Shown: positions 33,902-44,748, counted from the stretch's first letter. The stretch is DNA of 64,000 bases from Duganella levis (GCF_009857605.1 NZ_WWCT01000003.1:1-64000), one strand, 5' to 3'. Notes: generated from the sequence alone by a model not told the origin. Translations and numbers: made by a program.

Positions 33902-34489
33902 ATGACCCAACGCACCCTGATGGCCGCCCTGCTGCTGGCCGCCCTGTCCAATACCGCCCAGGCACAAAGCCCCAAGGAACATTTCGATTCCGACACTAAA
34001 CGCATCGCCACCCGCTATGCAGACGACAAGAAACTGTGCGGCGACGAGCGCGATTCCAGCCAGCGCATGCAATGCCTGCGCGATTCCAAGACCGAATACG
34101 ACAGGGCCATGGCGCAAGCGCGCGACCAATACAAGAACGCAGGCAAGCCGGGCGCCTGCCATGACTGCGGCAAGGTGACGTCCATCGTAGTGGGTGAAAA
34201 ATCCGGCGAAGGCAGCGCGCTGGGCCTGATCGCCGGCGGCGTGGCCGGCGCCCTGCTGGGCAACCAGGTCGGCAGCGGCCACGGCCGTCAATTGGCCACC
34301 GTAGCGGGCGCCGCCGGCGGCGCCTATGCCGGCAAGAAGATTGAAGAGAAAGCCAAATCCAGCAAACTGTGGACCGTGCACGTCAAATACGACGACGGCC
34401 GTCAAGCCGCCTTCAACTTCGACCACGATCCAAAAATGCTGAGCGGCGACCGCGTGCAAAACGCCAACGGCACCCTCGTCCGCCGCTAA
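33902..34489 (+). CDS. exported glycine-zipper 2TM protein
   Basis: 195 residues from the ATG at 33902 (AAGGAG upstream). Signal peptide ends NTAQA/QS. A Cys pair ACHDC lies near residue 80, then the glycine zipper ALGLIAGGVAGALLGNQVGS and TVAGAAGGAYAGKKIEE, the 17-kDa-antigen-like/YMGG pattern of envelope proteins. The C-terminal part is a small beta domain (WTVHVKYDDGRQAAF). A role in the outer membrane or periplasm is likely; no partner is visible. Confidence 0.8.
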   Translation: MTQRTLMAALLLAALSNTAQAQSPKEHFDSDTKRIATRYADDKKLCGDERDSSQRMQCLRDSKTEYDRAMAQARDQYKNAGKPGACHDCGKVTSIVVGEKSGEGSALGLIAGGVAGALLGNQVGSGHGRQLATVAGAAGGAYAGKKIEEKAKSSKLWTVHVKYDDGRQAAFNFDHDPKMLSGDRVQNANGTLVRR

Positions 34490-34526
34490 TCGCTGAGCGG
34501 CGTTAATTTAAATCATGGTAAGTTCC

Positions 34527-34556
34527 GTGACCGCCACCGGAAGCGATGGCGGTCAC
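34527..34556. terminator. bidirectional hairpin between convergent genes
   Basis: A perfect 10-bp stem GTGACCGCCA/TGGCGGTCAC lies between the glycine-zipper gene and the acyl-CoA dehydrogenase gene, which converge. There is no long T run, so termination may be weak or Rho-assisted. Confidence 0.5.
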
Positions 34557-34566
34557 GAAAGAGCGC

Positions 34567-36357
34567 TTAGAACTGCTCGATGTCCAGCGCCAGTACGCCG
34601 GCGCTGCCGTCGGTGATCGAGCTGCGGATGCCCGCTGCTTGCGACAGGAAGTGGTCAGCGAAGAAACGCGCGGTGGCGATCTTGGCTTTGTAGAAGCTGG
34701 CGTCGCCATCGCCGGCGTTCAGCTTCTGCTGCGACACCAGCGCCGCGCGCGCCATCTGCCAGCCGCCCAGCACGATGCCGGCCAGCTTCAGGTACGGCAC
34801 GCTGCCAGCAAATACGCCCTTGATGTCGGACTTGATGTTGGCCACCACGTACTCCACCACCGCTTCCAGCTCGGTCGCGCCCTGCGCCAGATGCTTGCGG
34901 ATCGCGGCGAAATCGGCGCCGTCCAGCTTGGCCAGTTCCGCTTCGGTGGCGCGCACTTGCGCGATCAGTCCCTTGGCGATCTTGCCGCCGTCGCGCACGG
35001 TCTTGCGGCCGATCAGGTCGTTGGCCTGAATCGCCGTCGTGCCTTCGTAGATGGTCAGGATCTTGGCGTCGCGATAGTGCTGCGCCGCGCCGGTTTCTTC
35101 GATGAAGCCCATGCCGCCATGGATCTGCACACCATCGCGCGTCACGTCCTGCGACAACTCGGTCGACCAGCCCTTGATGATCGGCACCAGGTACTCGTAC
35201 ACCGCCTGGTTGTGCGCGCGCGCCTCGGCATCGGCGCCGTGGTGCGCCTGGTCGTACAGCGAAGCGCCAACATAGGCCAGCGCGCGCGCCGCCTCGGTCT
35301 GCGAACGCATATTCATCAGCAAGCGGCGCACATCCGGATGATGGATGATGGCCACGCCGGACGGCGAACCAGTCAGGTCACGCGATTGCACGCGGTCCTT
35401 GGCATACGCCAGCGCGTGCTGGTACGCATGTTCCGACAGGCCGATGCCTTGCAGGCCGACGCCAAAGCGCGCCGCATTCATCATGATGAACATGTATTCC
35501 AGGCCGCGATTCTCTTCGCCCACCAGCGTGCCGATGGCGCCGCCGTTGTCGCCGAATTGCAGCACCGCAGTCGGGCTGGCCTTGATGCCCAGCTTGTGCT
35601 CGATCGACACGCAATGCGCATCATTGCGCGCGCCTAGCGAACCGTCGGCGTTGACCAGGAACTTCGGCACGATGAACAGCGAGATGCCCTTCACGCCTGG
35701 AGGCGCATCCGGCGTGCGCGCCAGCACCAGGTGGACGATGTTGTCGGTCATGTCGTGATCGCCATACGTGATGAAGATCTTGGTGCCGAACACTTTGTAG
35801 GTGCCATCGCCCTGCGGCTCGGCGCGGGTACGCACGGCGGCCAGGTCGGAGCCGGCTTGCGGCTCGGTCAGGTTCATGGTGCCGGTCCATTTGCCGGTCA
35901 CCAGGTTTTCCAGATAAATGGCTTTCTGTTCGTCGCTGCCGGCCGTCAGCAGCGCTTCAATCGCGCCGTCCGACAGCAGCGGGCACAGGGCGAACGAGAT
36001 GTTCGCGCCGTGCAGCATTTCCACGCATGGCGTGCCGACCAGTTTCGGCAGACCCTGGCCGCCGAAGTCGGTCGGGTGCTGCAGGCCTTGCCAGCCGGCG
36101 TCGGCGAACTGGCGGAAGGCTTCCTTGAAGCCCTTGGACGTGATCACGCCGTCCTTGGTCCAGTAGCTCGGTTCCTTGTCGGCCGCGTGGTTCAGCGGGG
36201 CGATTTCGGCAGCGACGAATTTCGCGCTTTCTTCCAGCACGGCTTCGGCGGTTTCCGGGGTGGCGTCTTCACAGCCTGGCAGTTCGCTGACCGCTTGCAG
36301 GTTGGCCAGTTCGTTCATCACGAACAGCATGTCTTTGATGGGTGGTTGGTATGGCAT
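34567..36357 (-). CDS. acyl-CoA dehydrogenase with C-terminal extension
   Basis: 596 residues from the ATG at 36357 (GGAGAGACGAG upstream). Much longer than classical 380-residue dehydrogenases, as in the long AcdA/DmdC-like class: an N-terminal domain (MPYQPPIKDMLFVMNELANL), the core with GKWTGTMNLTEPQAGSDLAAV and VQIHGGMGFIEETGAAQHYRD carrying the catalytic base region (YEGTTAIQANDLIGRK), and an extra C-terminal domain. It oxidises an acyl-CoA and passes electrons to the ETF encoded just upstream (etfB-etfA-acd order). Substrate chain length cannot be told. Confidence 0.9.
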   Translation of the reverse strand: MPYQPPIKDMLFVMNELANLQAVSELPGCEDATPETAEAVLEESAKFVAAEIAPLNHAADKEPSYWTKDGVITSKGFKEAFRQFADAGWQGLQHPTDFGGQGLPKLVGTPCVEMLHGANISFALCPLLSDGAIEALLTAGSDEQKAIYLENLVTGKWTGTMNLTEPQAGSDLAAVRTRAEPQGDGTYKVFGTKIFITYGDHDMTDNIVHLVLARTPDAPPGVKGISLFIVPKFLVNADGSLGARNDAHCVSIEHKLGIKASPTAVLQFGDNGGAIGTLVGEENRGLEYMFIMMNAARFGVGLQGIGLSEHAYQHALAYAKDRVQSRDLTGSPSGVAIIHHPDVRRLLMNMRSQTEAARALAYVGASLYDQAHHGADAEARAHNQAVYEYLVPIIKGWSTELSQDVTRDGVQIHGGMGFIEETGAAQHYRDAKILTIYEGTTAIQANDLIGRKTVRDGGKIAKGLIAQVRATEAELAKLDGADFAAIRKHLAQGATELEAVVEYVVANIKSDIKGVFAGSVPYLKLAGIVLGGWQMARAALVSQQKLNAGDGDASFYKAKIATARFFADHFLSQAAGIRSSITDGSAGVLALDIEQF

Positions 36358-36433
36358 CTCGTCTCTCCAAGAAAAAGGCCACGGCAATCCGGCGTTCCGG
36401 ATCAGCGTGGCCTCAGGGGTACTTTACGTGGCG

Positions 36434-37366
36434 TTAGCCCAGTTCAGCTACCAGTTGTGGCACGACGTCGAACAGGTCGCCTACGATGCCGTAGTCGGCA
36501 ACGGAGAAGATCGGCGCTTCCGGATCTTTATTGATGGCGACGATGGTTTTCGAGTCTTTCATACCGGCCAAATGCTGGATCGCGCCGGAGATACCGACCG
36601 CGATGTACAGGTTAGGCGCAACGATCTTGCCGGTCTGGCCGACTTGCCAGTCGTTCGGCACGAAGCCGGCGTCGACCGCAGCGCGCGAGGCGCCCATGGC
36701 GGCGTTCAGCTTGTCTGCCAGCGGTTCCAGAATCTTGAAGGCTTCGCCCGAACCCATGCCGCGGCCACCGGATACGATGATCTTGGCGGCGGTCAGATCT
36801 GGACGATCCGACTTGGCCACTTCACGGCTGACGAACGACGATTTGCCCGAATCGGCAACGGCCGTCACGGTTTCCACCGCAGCCGAACCGCCGCTAGCGG
36901 CAGCAGCGTCGAAACCGGTCGAACGCACGGTGATGACTTTGACTTTGTCGTTCGATTGCACGGTAGCGATGGCGTTACCGGCGTAGACCGGACGCTCGAA
37001 GGTGTCCGGTGCATCCACTTTGGTGATTTCCGAAATCTGCGCCACGTCCAGCTTGGCGGCCACGCGTGGCAGGATGTTCTTGCCGTAAGCGGTGGCTGGC
37101 GCCAGGATGTGGCTGTACGCAGCAGCGATAGCCAATGCCTGTTCGGCGACGTTTTCAGCCAGGCCGTCGGCGAAGTGCGCGGCGTCGGCGTGAATCACTT
37201 TCGACACGCCGGCCACGGCGGCAGCGGCGGTTGCCACGGCGCCCGCGTTGGAACCGGCCACCAGGATGTGCACATCGCCGCCGGCTTGCGCCGCTGCGGT
37301 CACGGTGTGCAGGGTGCTGGCCTTCAGGCTGGCGTTGTCGTGTTCTGCGATAACTAATGCGACCAT
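36434..37366 (-). CDS. etfA: electron transfer flavoprotein alpha subunit
   Basis: 310 residues. The FAD-binding signature is intact: [20 protein letters not shown], then [39 protein letters not shown]. It accepts electrons from acyl-CoA dehydrogenases and delivers them to ETF-quinone oxidoreductase. Twelve bases after etfB. Confidence 0.96.
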   Translation of the reverse strand: MVALVIAEHDNASLKASTLHTVTAAAQAGGDVHILVAGSNAGAVATAAAAVAGVSKVIHADAAHFADGLAENVAEQALAIAAAYSHILAPATAYGKNILPRVAAKLDVAQISEITKVDAPDTFERPVYAGNAIATVQSNDKVKVITVRSTGFDAAAASGGSAAVETVTAVADSGKSSFVSREVAKSDRPDLTAAKIIVSGGRGMGSGEAFKILEPLADKLNAAMGASRAAVDAGFVPNDWQVGQTGKIVAPNLYIAVGISGAIQHLAGMKDSKTIVAINKDPEAPIFSVADYGIVGDLFDVVPQLVAELG

Positions 37367-37378
37367 GTTCAGATTCCT

Positions 37379-38128
37379 TTAGATAACTTTAGCTTCGGTG
37401 CGCAGCTTGGCGACCAGGGTAGCAACGTCCGGGACAATGATACCGGCGGAGCGTTTCGCAGGCTCGGCGACTTTCACGGTTTTCAGACGCGGGGTCACAT
37501 CGACGCCCAGGTCTTCCGGCTTGGTGACATCCAGCGGTTTCTTCTTCGCTTTCATGATGTTCGGCAGCGTCACATAGCGCGGCTCGTTCAGGCGCAGGTC
37601 GGTGGTGACGATGGCCGGCAGGGTCAGCGCCAGGGTTTCCAGGCCGCCGTCCACTTCGCGGGTAACGGTGACTTTGCCGTCTTCCAGCGTGATTTTCGAG
37701 GCGAAGGTCGCTTGCGGCCAGCCCAGCAGCGCAGCCAGCATCTGGCCGGTCTGGTTGGAATCGTCGTCGATCGCTTGCTTGCCCAGGATGATCAGCTGCG
37801 GCTGCTCTTTGTCGGCCAGCGCTTTCAGCAGCTTGGCCACGGCCAGCGGTTCCAGTTCGGCGGTGGTTTCCACCAGGATGCCGCGGTCGGCGCCGATCGC
37901 CATCGCGGTGCGCAGGGTTTCCTGGCACTGGGTCACGCCAGCGGACACGGCCACCACTTCGGTGACTTTGCCGGATTCTTTCAGGCGGGTCGCTTCTTCC
38001 ACCGCGATCTCGTCGAACGGGTTCATCGACATTTTGACGTTGGCGATATCAACGCCGGTGCCGTCGGACTTCACACGCACCTTGACGTTGTAGTCGACCA
38101 CACGTTTGACGGGTACCAAGACTTTCAT
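37379..38128 (-). CDS. etfB: electron transfer flavoprotein beta subunit
   Basis: 249 residues starting [20 protein letters not shown], with [43 protein letters not shown] and [25 protein letters not shown], the family's AMP-binding signature. Forms the heterodimer with EtfA. A TATAAT on the minus strand at 38179-38184 is a likely -10 box about 50 bases upstream. Confidence 0.96.
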   Translation of the reverse strand: MKVLVPVKRVVDYNVKVRVKSDGTGVDIANVKMSMNPFDEIAVEEATRLKESGKVTEVVAVSAGVTQCQETLRTAMAIGADRGILVETTAELEPLAVAKLLKALADKEQPQLIILGKQAIDDDSNQTGQMLAALLGWPQATFASKITLEDGKVTVTREVDGGLETLALTLPAIVTTDLRLNEPRYVTLPNIMKAKKKPLDVTKPEDLGVDVTPRLKTVKVAEPAKRSAGIIVPDVATLVAKLRTEAKVI

Positions 38129-38213
38129 AGCTGTGCCTTTGGGAAAAGATGAATTCGGGACTAAATAATGTGGGCTAGATTATATGAGAAATCTGCCCCG
38201 CACAAGAAATCAA

Positions 38214-38227
38214 AGCACGATCGTGCT
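38214..38227. terminator. palindrome between tusA-like gene and etfB
   Basis: AGCACGATCGTGCT is a perfect 14-bp palindrome; on the minus strand it is followed by TTTGATTTCTT, so it may end the tusA-like transcript, or be an operator for the etfB promoter just downstream. I cannot decide between these. Confidence 0.4.
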
Positions 38228-38301
38228 ATTTTTCGCTAGTAGAAATCGTCTAAAAAATAAATCTTCCAGACGAAATTCTTGGGGAGAAAATGCAGCGGCT
38301 G

Positions 38302-38595
38302 TTATTTGCGCTGCATCAAAAAGACAAACTCACGGCCAGTTTGGACGTGCGACAACAGGGTGTTACCGGTTTGTTTACTGAAAGCCTGGAAATCACGCAC
38401 CGAGCCAGGATCGGTCGCCATGATGCGCAGCACTTCACCGCTCTGTAGTTCCGAAAGGGCTTTCTTGGCCTTCAGAATCGGCAGCGGACAGTTCAGACCG
38501 CGCGCATCCAACTCCTTGTGGAATTCGATGGTATCGTTTTCTAGTATTGTTTCGCTCATCAAGAAACCCGCTCGTTTGTGGGGAGGTGTCGTCAT
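38302..38595 (-). CDS. TusA/SirA-like sulfur-carrier protein
   Basis: 97 residues from the ATG at 38595, chosen because AAGGAG precedes it; the in-frame ATG at 38559 (85 residues) fits the family length better but has no ribosome-binding site. The TusA hallmark LDARGLNCPLPILKAKKAL contains the CPxP motif whose Cys carries the persulfide. The family delivers sulfur in tRNA thiolation or other sulfur-transfer chains. Located between etfB and alaS. Confidence 0.85.
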   Translation of the reverse strand: MTTPPHKRAGFLMSETILENDTIEFHKELDARGLNCPLPILKAKKALSELQSGEVLRIMATDPGSVRDFQAFSKQTGNTLLSHVQTGREFVFLMQRK

Positions 38596-38771
38596 ACTAC
38601 TCCTTTTTAGAGGGGATGACGCGCTGCACCAAAATAGTTCGTTGTACGTTGCAAGTTCGCAACGCAAGCTGGAAAGTATACAACAGTCCGCCCCATACGA
38701 CAACGGCCTGCTTGCGACACCAAGTCGCACGCAGGCCGCATTAACACAGCTTTACAGCTGGATTATCGACT

Positions 38772-41381
38772 TTACAGACGGGAGCCGATCCACTCCGCTA
38801 CGCCTGCCAGCGCACCTGGCAGACCAGTTGGATCGGTGCCGCCGGCTTGCGCCATATCAGGGCGTCCGCCGCCTTTGCCGCCCACTTGTTGTGCAACAAA
38901 GTTGACCAGCTCACCGGCCTTGACCTTCGAGGTGGTGTCGGCGGTCACGCCGGCGATCAGGCTGACCTTGCCGTCGTTAACCGAAGCCAGCACGATGGCA
39001 GCGGTCTTCAGCTTGTCCTTCAGCTTGTCCATGGTCTCGCGCAGGCCGGTCACATCGGCGCCGTCCAGCGTGGCCGCCAGCACCTTGATGCCCTTGACGT
39101 CGACCGCTTGCGCAGCCAGCTCGTCGCCCTGGCCGGCAGCCAGCTTGGACTTCAGTGCCGCCAGTTCTTTCTCCAGCGATTTCACCTGATCCTGCACGGC
39201 GCCGATCTTGACGATCAGTTCGTCCGGATTCGATTTCAGCGCCGAGGCCGCTTCGTTCAGCTTGCGGGCCATGCCCTGCACCAGCGCCAGCGCGCCTTCG
39301 CCGGTCACGGCTTCCACGCGACGGATGCCGGCAGCGACGCCGCCTTCCGCGATGATCTTGAACAGGCCGATATCGCCGGTGCGCTGCACGTGCACACCAC
39401 CGCACAGCTCTTTCGAGGTGCCGATGTCCAGCACGCGCACTTCGTCGCCGTACTTCTCGCCGAACAGCGCCATCGCGCCATGCTTGACCGCGTCGTCGAA
39501 CGACATGTGCTGCGCCTTGGTGGCGTGGTTTTCCAGGATCTCTTTGTTGACCTTGGCTTCCACTTCAGCGATCTGCTCAGCGGTCAGCGGCGCGTTGTGG
39601 CTGAAGTCGAAACGGGTTTTGTCCGGATCAACCAGCGAACCTTTTTGCGCCACGTGCGAACCCAGCACTTCGCGCAGGGCTTTGTGCATCAGGTGGGTCG
39701 CCGAGTGGTTGCGGATGGTGCGGCCACGCTTGTGCAGGTCCACTTGCGCGGCGACGATCTCGCCCACTTTCAGCGAGCCCTGGGTCAGCACGCCGTGCTG
39801 GCCGAACACGTCGGCCTGGATCTTCAGCGTGTCTTCCACCGTGAACAGGCCGGTCGCGGCCTTGATCTCGCCCTGGTCGCCGACCTGGCCGCCGGATTCG
39901 GCATAGAACGGCGTGGTGTCCAGCACCACGATGCCCTGCTCGCCTGCCTTCAGTTCCTGCACCGGCGCGCCGTTGGCGTACAGGGCGATCACTTTGGCGT
40001 CCGCGCTCAGGTCGTCGTAACCGATGAACTTGGTTTTTTCGCCCGAATACTCAACGTTGGCGGCCATCTTGAACTTGCCGGCGGCGCGCGCGGTTTTCTT
40101 CTGCTGTTCCATCGCGGCGTTGAAGCCGTCTTCATCCAGCGTGATGTTGCGTTCGCGGCAGATGTCGGCGGTCAGGTCCAGCGGGAAGCCGTAGGTGTCG
40201 TACAAGGTGAAGGCGGTTGCGCCGTCCAGCTTGCTTGGATCCTTGGCCAGCTGGGCTTCCAGGATCTTCATGCCGTTTTCCAGCGTTTCGCCGAAGCGCT
40301 CTTCTTCCGCTTTCAGCGTGGCGGCAACGCGCGCCTTGGCTTCTTTCAGCTCCGGATAGGCGGTGCCCATCTCGATGTCCAGGTCTTCCACCAGCTTGTA
40401 GAAGAATGGCTTGGTCTGGCCCAGCTTGTGGCCGTGACGCAGCGCGCGGCGGATGATGCGGCGCAGGACGTAGCCGTGGCCTTCGGCGCCAGGAATGATG
40501 CCGTCAACGATCAGGAACGACGCGGCGCGGATGTGGTCGGCGATCACGCGCAGCGATTTCGATTCCAGATCGGTGGCGCCGGTTTCGCGCGCGGCGGCCT
40601 TGATCAGGTTCTGGAACAGGTCGATCTCGTAGTTCGAATGCACGTGTTGCAGCACGGCGGCCAGGCGCTCCATGCCCATGCCGGTATCCACGCATGGCTT
40701 CGGCAGCTTGTGCATCACGCCCGCTTCGTCGCGGTTGAACTGCATGAACACCAGGTTCCAGATTTCGATAAAGCGGTCGCCGTCTTCTTCGGCCGAGCCC
40801 GGAGGACCGCCCCAGATATCGGCGCCGTGGTCGTAGAAGATCTCGGTGCATGGGCCGCATGGGCCGACGTCGGCCATCTGCCAGAAGTTGTCCGACGCGT
40901 AGCGAGAACCCTTGTTGTCGCCGATGCGGATGATGCGCTCTTTCGGCACGCCGATTTCATTGGCCCAGATGTCGTAGGCTTCGTCATCTTCAAAGTAGAC
41001 GGTGACGGTCAGCTTGTCGGCCGGCAGCTGGTAGACCTTGGTCAGCAGTTCCCAGGCGTAGTTGATGGCGTCGCGCTTGAAGTAGTCGCCGAAGCTGAAA
41101 TTGCCCAGCATTTCGAAGAAGGTGTGGTGACGCGCGGTGTAGCCGACGTTTTCCAGGTCATTGTGCTTGCCGCCGGCGCGCACGCAGCGCTGCACGCTGG
41201 TGGCGCGCGAGTACGGGCGGCTGTCCAGGCCCAGGAACACGTCCTTGAACTGCACCATGCCGGAATTGGTCAACAGCATGGTTGGGTCATTGCCTGGCAC
41301 CAGCGGGCTGGACCGGACAATGGTATGACCCTTAGATTCGAAAAATTTGAGGAACTTCTCGCGGATTTCAGATGATTTCAT
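38772..41381 (-). CDS. alaS: alanyl-tRNA synthetase
   Basis: 869 residues, near the usual 875. Class II motifs at the N-terminus ([40 protein letters not shown]), the editing-domain zinc-type residues in [17 protein letters not shown] and [15 protein letters not shown], and the DHHA1-like C-terminal domain ending [13 protein letters not shown]. It charges tRNA-Ala and clears mischarged Ser/Gly. Confidence 0.97.
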   Translation of the reverse strand: MKSSEIREKFLKFFESKGHTIVRSSPLVPGNDPTMLLTNSGMVQFKDVFLGLDSRPYSRATSVQRCVRAGGKHNDLENVGYTARHHTFFEMLGNFSFGDYFKRDAINYAWELLTKVYQLPADKLTVTVYFEDDEAYDIWANEIGVPKERIIRIGDNKGSRYASDNFWQMADVGPCGPCTEIFYDHGADIWGGPPGSAEEDGDRFIEIWNLVFMQFNRDEAGVMHKLPKPCVDTGMGMERLAAVLQHVHSNYEIDLFQNLIKAAARETGATDLESKSLRVIADHIRAASFLIVDGIIPGAEGHGYVLRRIIRRALRHGHKLGQTKPFFYKLVEDLDIEMGTAYPELKEAKARVAATLKAEEERFGETLENGMKILEAQLAKDPSKLDGATAFTLYDTYGFPLDLTADICRERNITLDEDGFNAAMEQQKKTARAAGKFKMAANVEYSGEKTKFIGYDDLSADAKVIALYANGAPVQELKAGEQGIVVLDTTPFYAESGGQVGDQGEIKAATGLFTVEDTLKIQADVFGQHGVLTQGSLKVGEIVAAQVDLHKRGRTIRNHSATHLMHKALREVLGSHVAQKGSLVDPDKTRFDFSHNAPLTAEQIAEVEAKVNKEILENHATKAQHMSFDDAVKHGAMALFGEKYGDEVRVLDIGTSKELCGGVHVQRTGDIGLFKIIAEGGVAAGIRRVEAVTGEGALALVQGMARKLNEAASALKSNPDELIVKIGAVQDQVKSLEKELAALKSKLAAGQGDELAAQAVDVKGIKVLAATLDGADVTGLRETMDKLKDKLKTAAIVLASVNDGKVSLIAGVTADTTSKVKAGELVNFVAQQVGGKGGGRPDMAQAGGTDPTGLPGALAGVAEWIGSRL

Positions 41382-41452
41382 GTCGTTATAGGGTAAATAG
41401 CTGGCTGGTGCAAAAGAAGGATTATGCCACAGCCAGCCCGTACTTCCCCCAA

Positions 41453-41875
41453 CTAACGCGTCGCCAGCCTCACCACCTGCTCGGTGATTTCCCCGCTGGC
41501 GAGGTTCCGTTGCGGCACGGCCATCAGCACCTCGCCGCCGGCCTCATCGTTCTGATCGAAGTCGATCCGCACCTGCAGCTTGCGGTCCAGCGCCACAAAG
41601 GTGTTGGGCCGGATGGCCACCATGCGGTGCGGCCCCAGCTCGTCGATTTCACCGTACACCGCGGTGCCGCCGCCGCGCAGGTGCAGCGTCTGGCCGTTAT
41701 CAAGCGTATAAGATCCGCGGAATTGGCGCATTTGCCAGTCGTCCATGTGATAACGGTGGTCCGGCAGATCGATGCTCAGGCGCGGCGCCGGCACGGTGAC
41801 GCTCTCATCGCCTTGCTGCGCTTGCGCGCCCATGGTGGCGCACAGCGCCAAACCCAACAGCCATTGAATTTTCAT
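41453..41875 (-). CDS. exported protein of unknown function (140 aa)
   Basis: 140 residues with signal peptide [19 protein letters not shown]. The mature domain looks all-beta ([43 protein letters not shown]). I do not recognise the family. It stands between alaS and a LuxR-type gene, all on the minus strand. Confidence 0.65.
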   Translation of the reverse strand: MKIQWLLGLALCATMGAQAQQGDESVTVPAPRLSIDLPDHRYHMDDWQMRQFRGSYTLDNGQTLHLRGGGTAVYGEIDELGPHRMVAIRPNTFVALDRKLQVRIDFDQNDEAGGEVLMAVPQRNLASGEITEQVVRLATR

Positions 41876-41956
41876 TTTCCCACTCCCTGTCTTGTTGATT
41901 TCACACCGCCAGCCGGCAGCGTGTCACAAGTCTAGACAGCGATAACCGCAGATACA

Positions 41957-42589
41957 TCACTCGAACGATTGAGCACGCAACGATGCGGCCGGCACGCCAT
42001 GCAGCATCGACACCAGCTCCCCCTGGCGGCGCGTGCCGGTCTTGCGGAACAGCTTTTGCAGATGGGTCTTGACGGTGTGCAGACTGATGTCGAGCGAGGC
42101 CGCGATGTCTTCCAGCGCTTCGCCATGCGCCAGCGCCTGCGCCACGCCGGCCTCGGCTGGCGTGAGGTCGAACAGCTGCATCAACAGCTGGCGCGGCAGG
42201 CGGTGCGCCTCGGGGTCGCCGGCCATCACAATCGCGCAAGCCGGCAGCGCGGCCAGCTCTTCGGGCGGCAAAAACGGCACCACCGTCAGCAGCAGCGGCT
42301 GGCGATTGCGACGCGGTAAACTGAGGGCATGCAGATTGGCTGTATCGTGTGGAGAAGCGAGCACGGCGGCGACCAGCTGCGCCAGCGACTTGTCGCCGCA
42401 GACGGCGTCCTGCAACAGCTTGTCGCCGTGCAGACGCAATGCCGTATCACGTTCCAGCAGCGCGCCGGCGGCGGCGTTGGCATGCAACAGGCGCAACTCC
42501 GCATCGACCAGGAACACCGCAATGTCCATGTGATTCAAGGCGGCGTCCAGATAGGTGGCAACCGCATAGGACGTTAGCGCCAGCTGCAT
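41957..42589 (-). CDS. PAS-like/LuxR-type transcriptional regulator
   Basis: 210 residues. An N-terminal PAS-like domain (AALNHMDIAVFLVDAELRLLHAN) is followed by a GerE/LuxR helix-turn-helix LTPAEAGVAQALAHGEALEDIAASLDISLHTVKTHLQKLF (in two parts around residues 140-190). No autoinducer-binding or receiver domain is present, so the signal is probably internal (redox, small ligand). A possible target is the siderophore receptor gene next to it. Confidence 0.82.
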   Translation of the reverse strand: MQLALTSYAVATYLDAALNHMDIAVFLVDAELRLLHANAAAGALLERDTALRLHGDKLLQDAVCGDKSLAQLVAAVLASPHDTANLHALSLPRRNRQPLLLTVVPFLPPEELAALPACAIVMAGDPEAHRLPRQLLMQLFDLTPAEAGVAQALAHGEALEDIAASLDISLHTVKTHLQKLFRKTGTRRQGELVSMLHGVPAASLRAQSFE

Positions 42590-42708
42590 GTGCTCCCCTT
42601 CGATAATTCTGGAATCAGCTTAGAGGCCGATCGTCAGAATATATACTCGGAATGTCACGCGGGGAGAAAAAATTTAAATGAACATTCCTCCAGGCTTAGC
42701 TGACTTGC

Positions 42709-44685
42709 TTAAAACTTGTAGCGCCCGGTCAGCTGGAACTCGCGCGGATTGACCGGCGTGACGGTGTAGCCGTCTGACGTAAAGCCGCGATGGTTGCCGC
42801 TGTTGACCAGCGTGGCGTCGATGCTCCACTTCTTGGTCTTGTAGGTGACGGTCAGGTCGATGCTGGACATGGCCGGCAGCGACACGCCATTGTCCGGCAA
42901 GGTGGCGGTGCGGCGCGACTCGAACACATAGCCGGCGCCCAGGCTCCAGGCCGGTGTCACGTCGTAGCCCAGGTACAGGCTGCTGAACCATTTCGGCACG
43001 CCGGCCAGCAAGGCGCCCACCGGCAGCACGGTGTCGTGGCTGACGTAGGCGCTGGTGTAGGACGCGGCGGCGTCCAGCTTGAGCTCAGGCGTAAAGCTGT
43101 AGCTCAGGTCCTCCTCGATGCCGCGGCTGTGGCGGCGGCCGGAGTCGATCTGGAAGTTGGGGCTGGCCAGATCCTGCGTCAGCACGTTCTTGCGGGTGAT
43201 CGAGAACAGCGAAGTGGTCATCTTCAGCGACTCGTCCGGCGCCGTGTATTGCAGGCTGCCTTCGGTCTGCGTGCCCGCTTCCGGACGGAACAGCTTGCCG
43301 CTGGCGCTCTTGGCGCCGATCTGCGGCCGCGACGAGTTGGTCCAGCTGAGCGCGGCGATCCAGTTCGGATGCAGCTGGTAGGTCAGGCCCACGCGCGGCG
43401 AGAACAGCGAATCACTCTGCGACGAACGCGCCTCGCCGGCCTCTTGCAGGTAATCGCGGTAACGCTCGGCGCGCAGGCCCAGCAGCAGGCGAATGGACGG
43501 ACTGAGCTGGAAGCGGTTTTGCGAATACAGTACCAGGTTGTCGGTACCGTAGGTTTGATCGGCCAGCGTGTCCAGCGCACCGGCCATGGCGGCGCCATAC
43601 ACCGGGCGGTAGATATTGATGGCGCTGCCGCTGCCGACGTCCAGCTTGTAGCGGTAGTCAAAGCGCCCTATTTCCAGCCCCAGCAGATATTCGACCGGAA
43701 TCTGCGCCAGCGTGCCGCGACCGATCAGCTCGGACTGCGAGACGAAAATGGTCTGGTTGGCGCGGTCGCGCTGCGACACCCGCTTGACGTTGCCAGCCGT
43801 GTCCACCAGGTCGGCCAGCGCGTAGTTATAGGTGTCGTAGGCCAGGCCGGCGTCGCGGTAGCTCTCCACCTGGTACAGCAAAGCCTGGCGCAAATGGTCG
43901 CCGTTGGCCAGCTTGTAGTCCAGTTCCATGCGGGTGGTGTTGTCGACGATGCGCATGCGGTTGTCCGGCTCGCCGAGGAAGCGCTTGGCCGGCAACCCCA
44001 GCAGGGCCTGGTTGGCCAGCAGTTGCGGATTCCAGGTGGCGTCCAGGTAGCCGCCGTTATAGGACACGGTCAGCTTCAGGTCCGGCGTGACGCGCCACTC
44101 GATCACCGGCACGATGAAGGCCGACTGGCGGTTGTTGTAATCGGTATAGGTGGCGCCGCTGTAGGCCTGGGCATTGACGCGGTAGGACACGTCGCCGACC
44201 ACATCGGCCACGTCCAGCCGCACGCGGCTCAGGCCGGGACTGCTGGTGAACACGCTGATGTTGCGGTAATCAACCAGCCCCGGCATCTTGGCAATGCTGT
44301 TGAGGTCGCCGCCTGGCTTGCCGTTGCCGTACAGCGCCGATGCCGGCCCTTTCAATACTTCGATCGACTCCATCGAGCAGAAGCATTCGGTGCCGAGGTA
44401 GCCGTAGTCGCGGTGGCCGTTACGCAGCGCGCTGTCGTTCTTGAAGCCGCGCAGGAAGTCGCGGTTGTATTCAGAGCCGCCGAAAGTGGCCGGCGCCACC
44501 GCGCCGCTGGCGTCGATGTCGGTGCGTTCCACCACCAGCGCCGTCACCGGGCGTTCCAGCGCGGCAGGGGTACCGGTTTCAACCGGGGAAGCGGCGGCGG
44601 TTTGCGCGCGCGTATCGAACGCCGCGCACAGCGCCAGCGTCAGCGCCGACAAGCGCAAGGTGGTACTCAGTGCAGTCTTGGACAT
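42709..44685 (-). CDS. TonB-dependent siderophore receptor
   Basis: 658 residues from the ATG at 44685; signal peptide ends AFDTRA/QT. The plug contains FLRGFKNDSALRNGHRDYGY and MESIEVLKGPASALYGNGKPGG, typical of ferrichrome/FpvA-like siderophore receptors, and the protein ends QLTGRYKF with the barrel-closing Phe. The usual N-terminal TonB-box/STN domain is absent. The Shine-Dalgarno GGAG at 44697-44700 is inside a perfect hairpin, so translation may be controlled. An in-frame ATG at 44736 would add 17 residues. Confidence 0.88.
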   Translation of the reverse strand: MSKTALSTTLRLSALTLALCAAFDTRAQTAAASPVETGTPAALERPVTALVVERTDIDASGAVAPATFGGSEYNRDFLRGFKNDSALRNGHRDYGYLGTECFCSMESIEVLKGPASALYGNGKPGGDLNSIAKMPGLVDYRNISVFTSSPGLSRVRLDVADVVGDVSYRVNAQAYSGATYTDYNNRQSAFIVPVIEWRVTPDLKLTVSYNGGYLDATWNPQLLANQALLGLPAKRFLGEPDNRMRIVDNTTRMELDYKLANGDHLRQALLYQVESYRDAGLAYDTYNYALADLVDTAGNVKRVSQRDRANQTIFVSQSELIGRGTLAQIPVEYLLGLEIGRFDYRYKLDVGSGSAINIYRPVYGAAMAGALDTLADQTYGTDNLVLYSQNRFQLSPSIRLLLGLRAERYRDYLQEAGEARSSQSDSLFSPRVGLTYQLHPNWIAALSWTNSSRPQIGAKSASGKLFRPEAGTQTEGSLQYTAPDESLKMTTSLFSITRKNVLTQDLASPNFQIDSGRRHSRGIEEDLSYSFTPELKLDAAASYTSAYVSHDTVLPVGALLAGVPKWFSSLYLGYDVTPAWSLGAGYVFESRRTATLPDNGVSLPAMSSIDLTVTYKTKKWSIDATLVNSGNHRGFTSDGYTVTPVNPREFQLTGRYKF

Positions 44686-44691
44686 GGTTTG

Positions 44692-44732
44692 TTTTTCTCC
44701 GAGATGAAGCGGCGGATCATATCGGAGAAAAA
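44692..44732 (-). promoter_or_regulatory. hairpin occluding the ribosome-binding site of the siderophore receptor
   Basis: In the minus-strand mRNA, UUUUUCUCCGA (44732-44722) pairs perfectly with UCGGAGAAAAA (44702-44692) over 11 base pairs with a 19-base loop. The 3' arm contains the GGAG Shine-Dalgarno 11 bases before the ATG at 44685. Such a structure is expected to reduce translation unless melted or opened by a factor. Confidence 0.6.
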
Positions 44733-44748
44733 GCATGCAAAACCGTCA

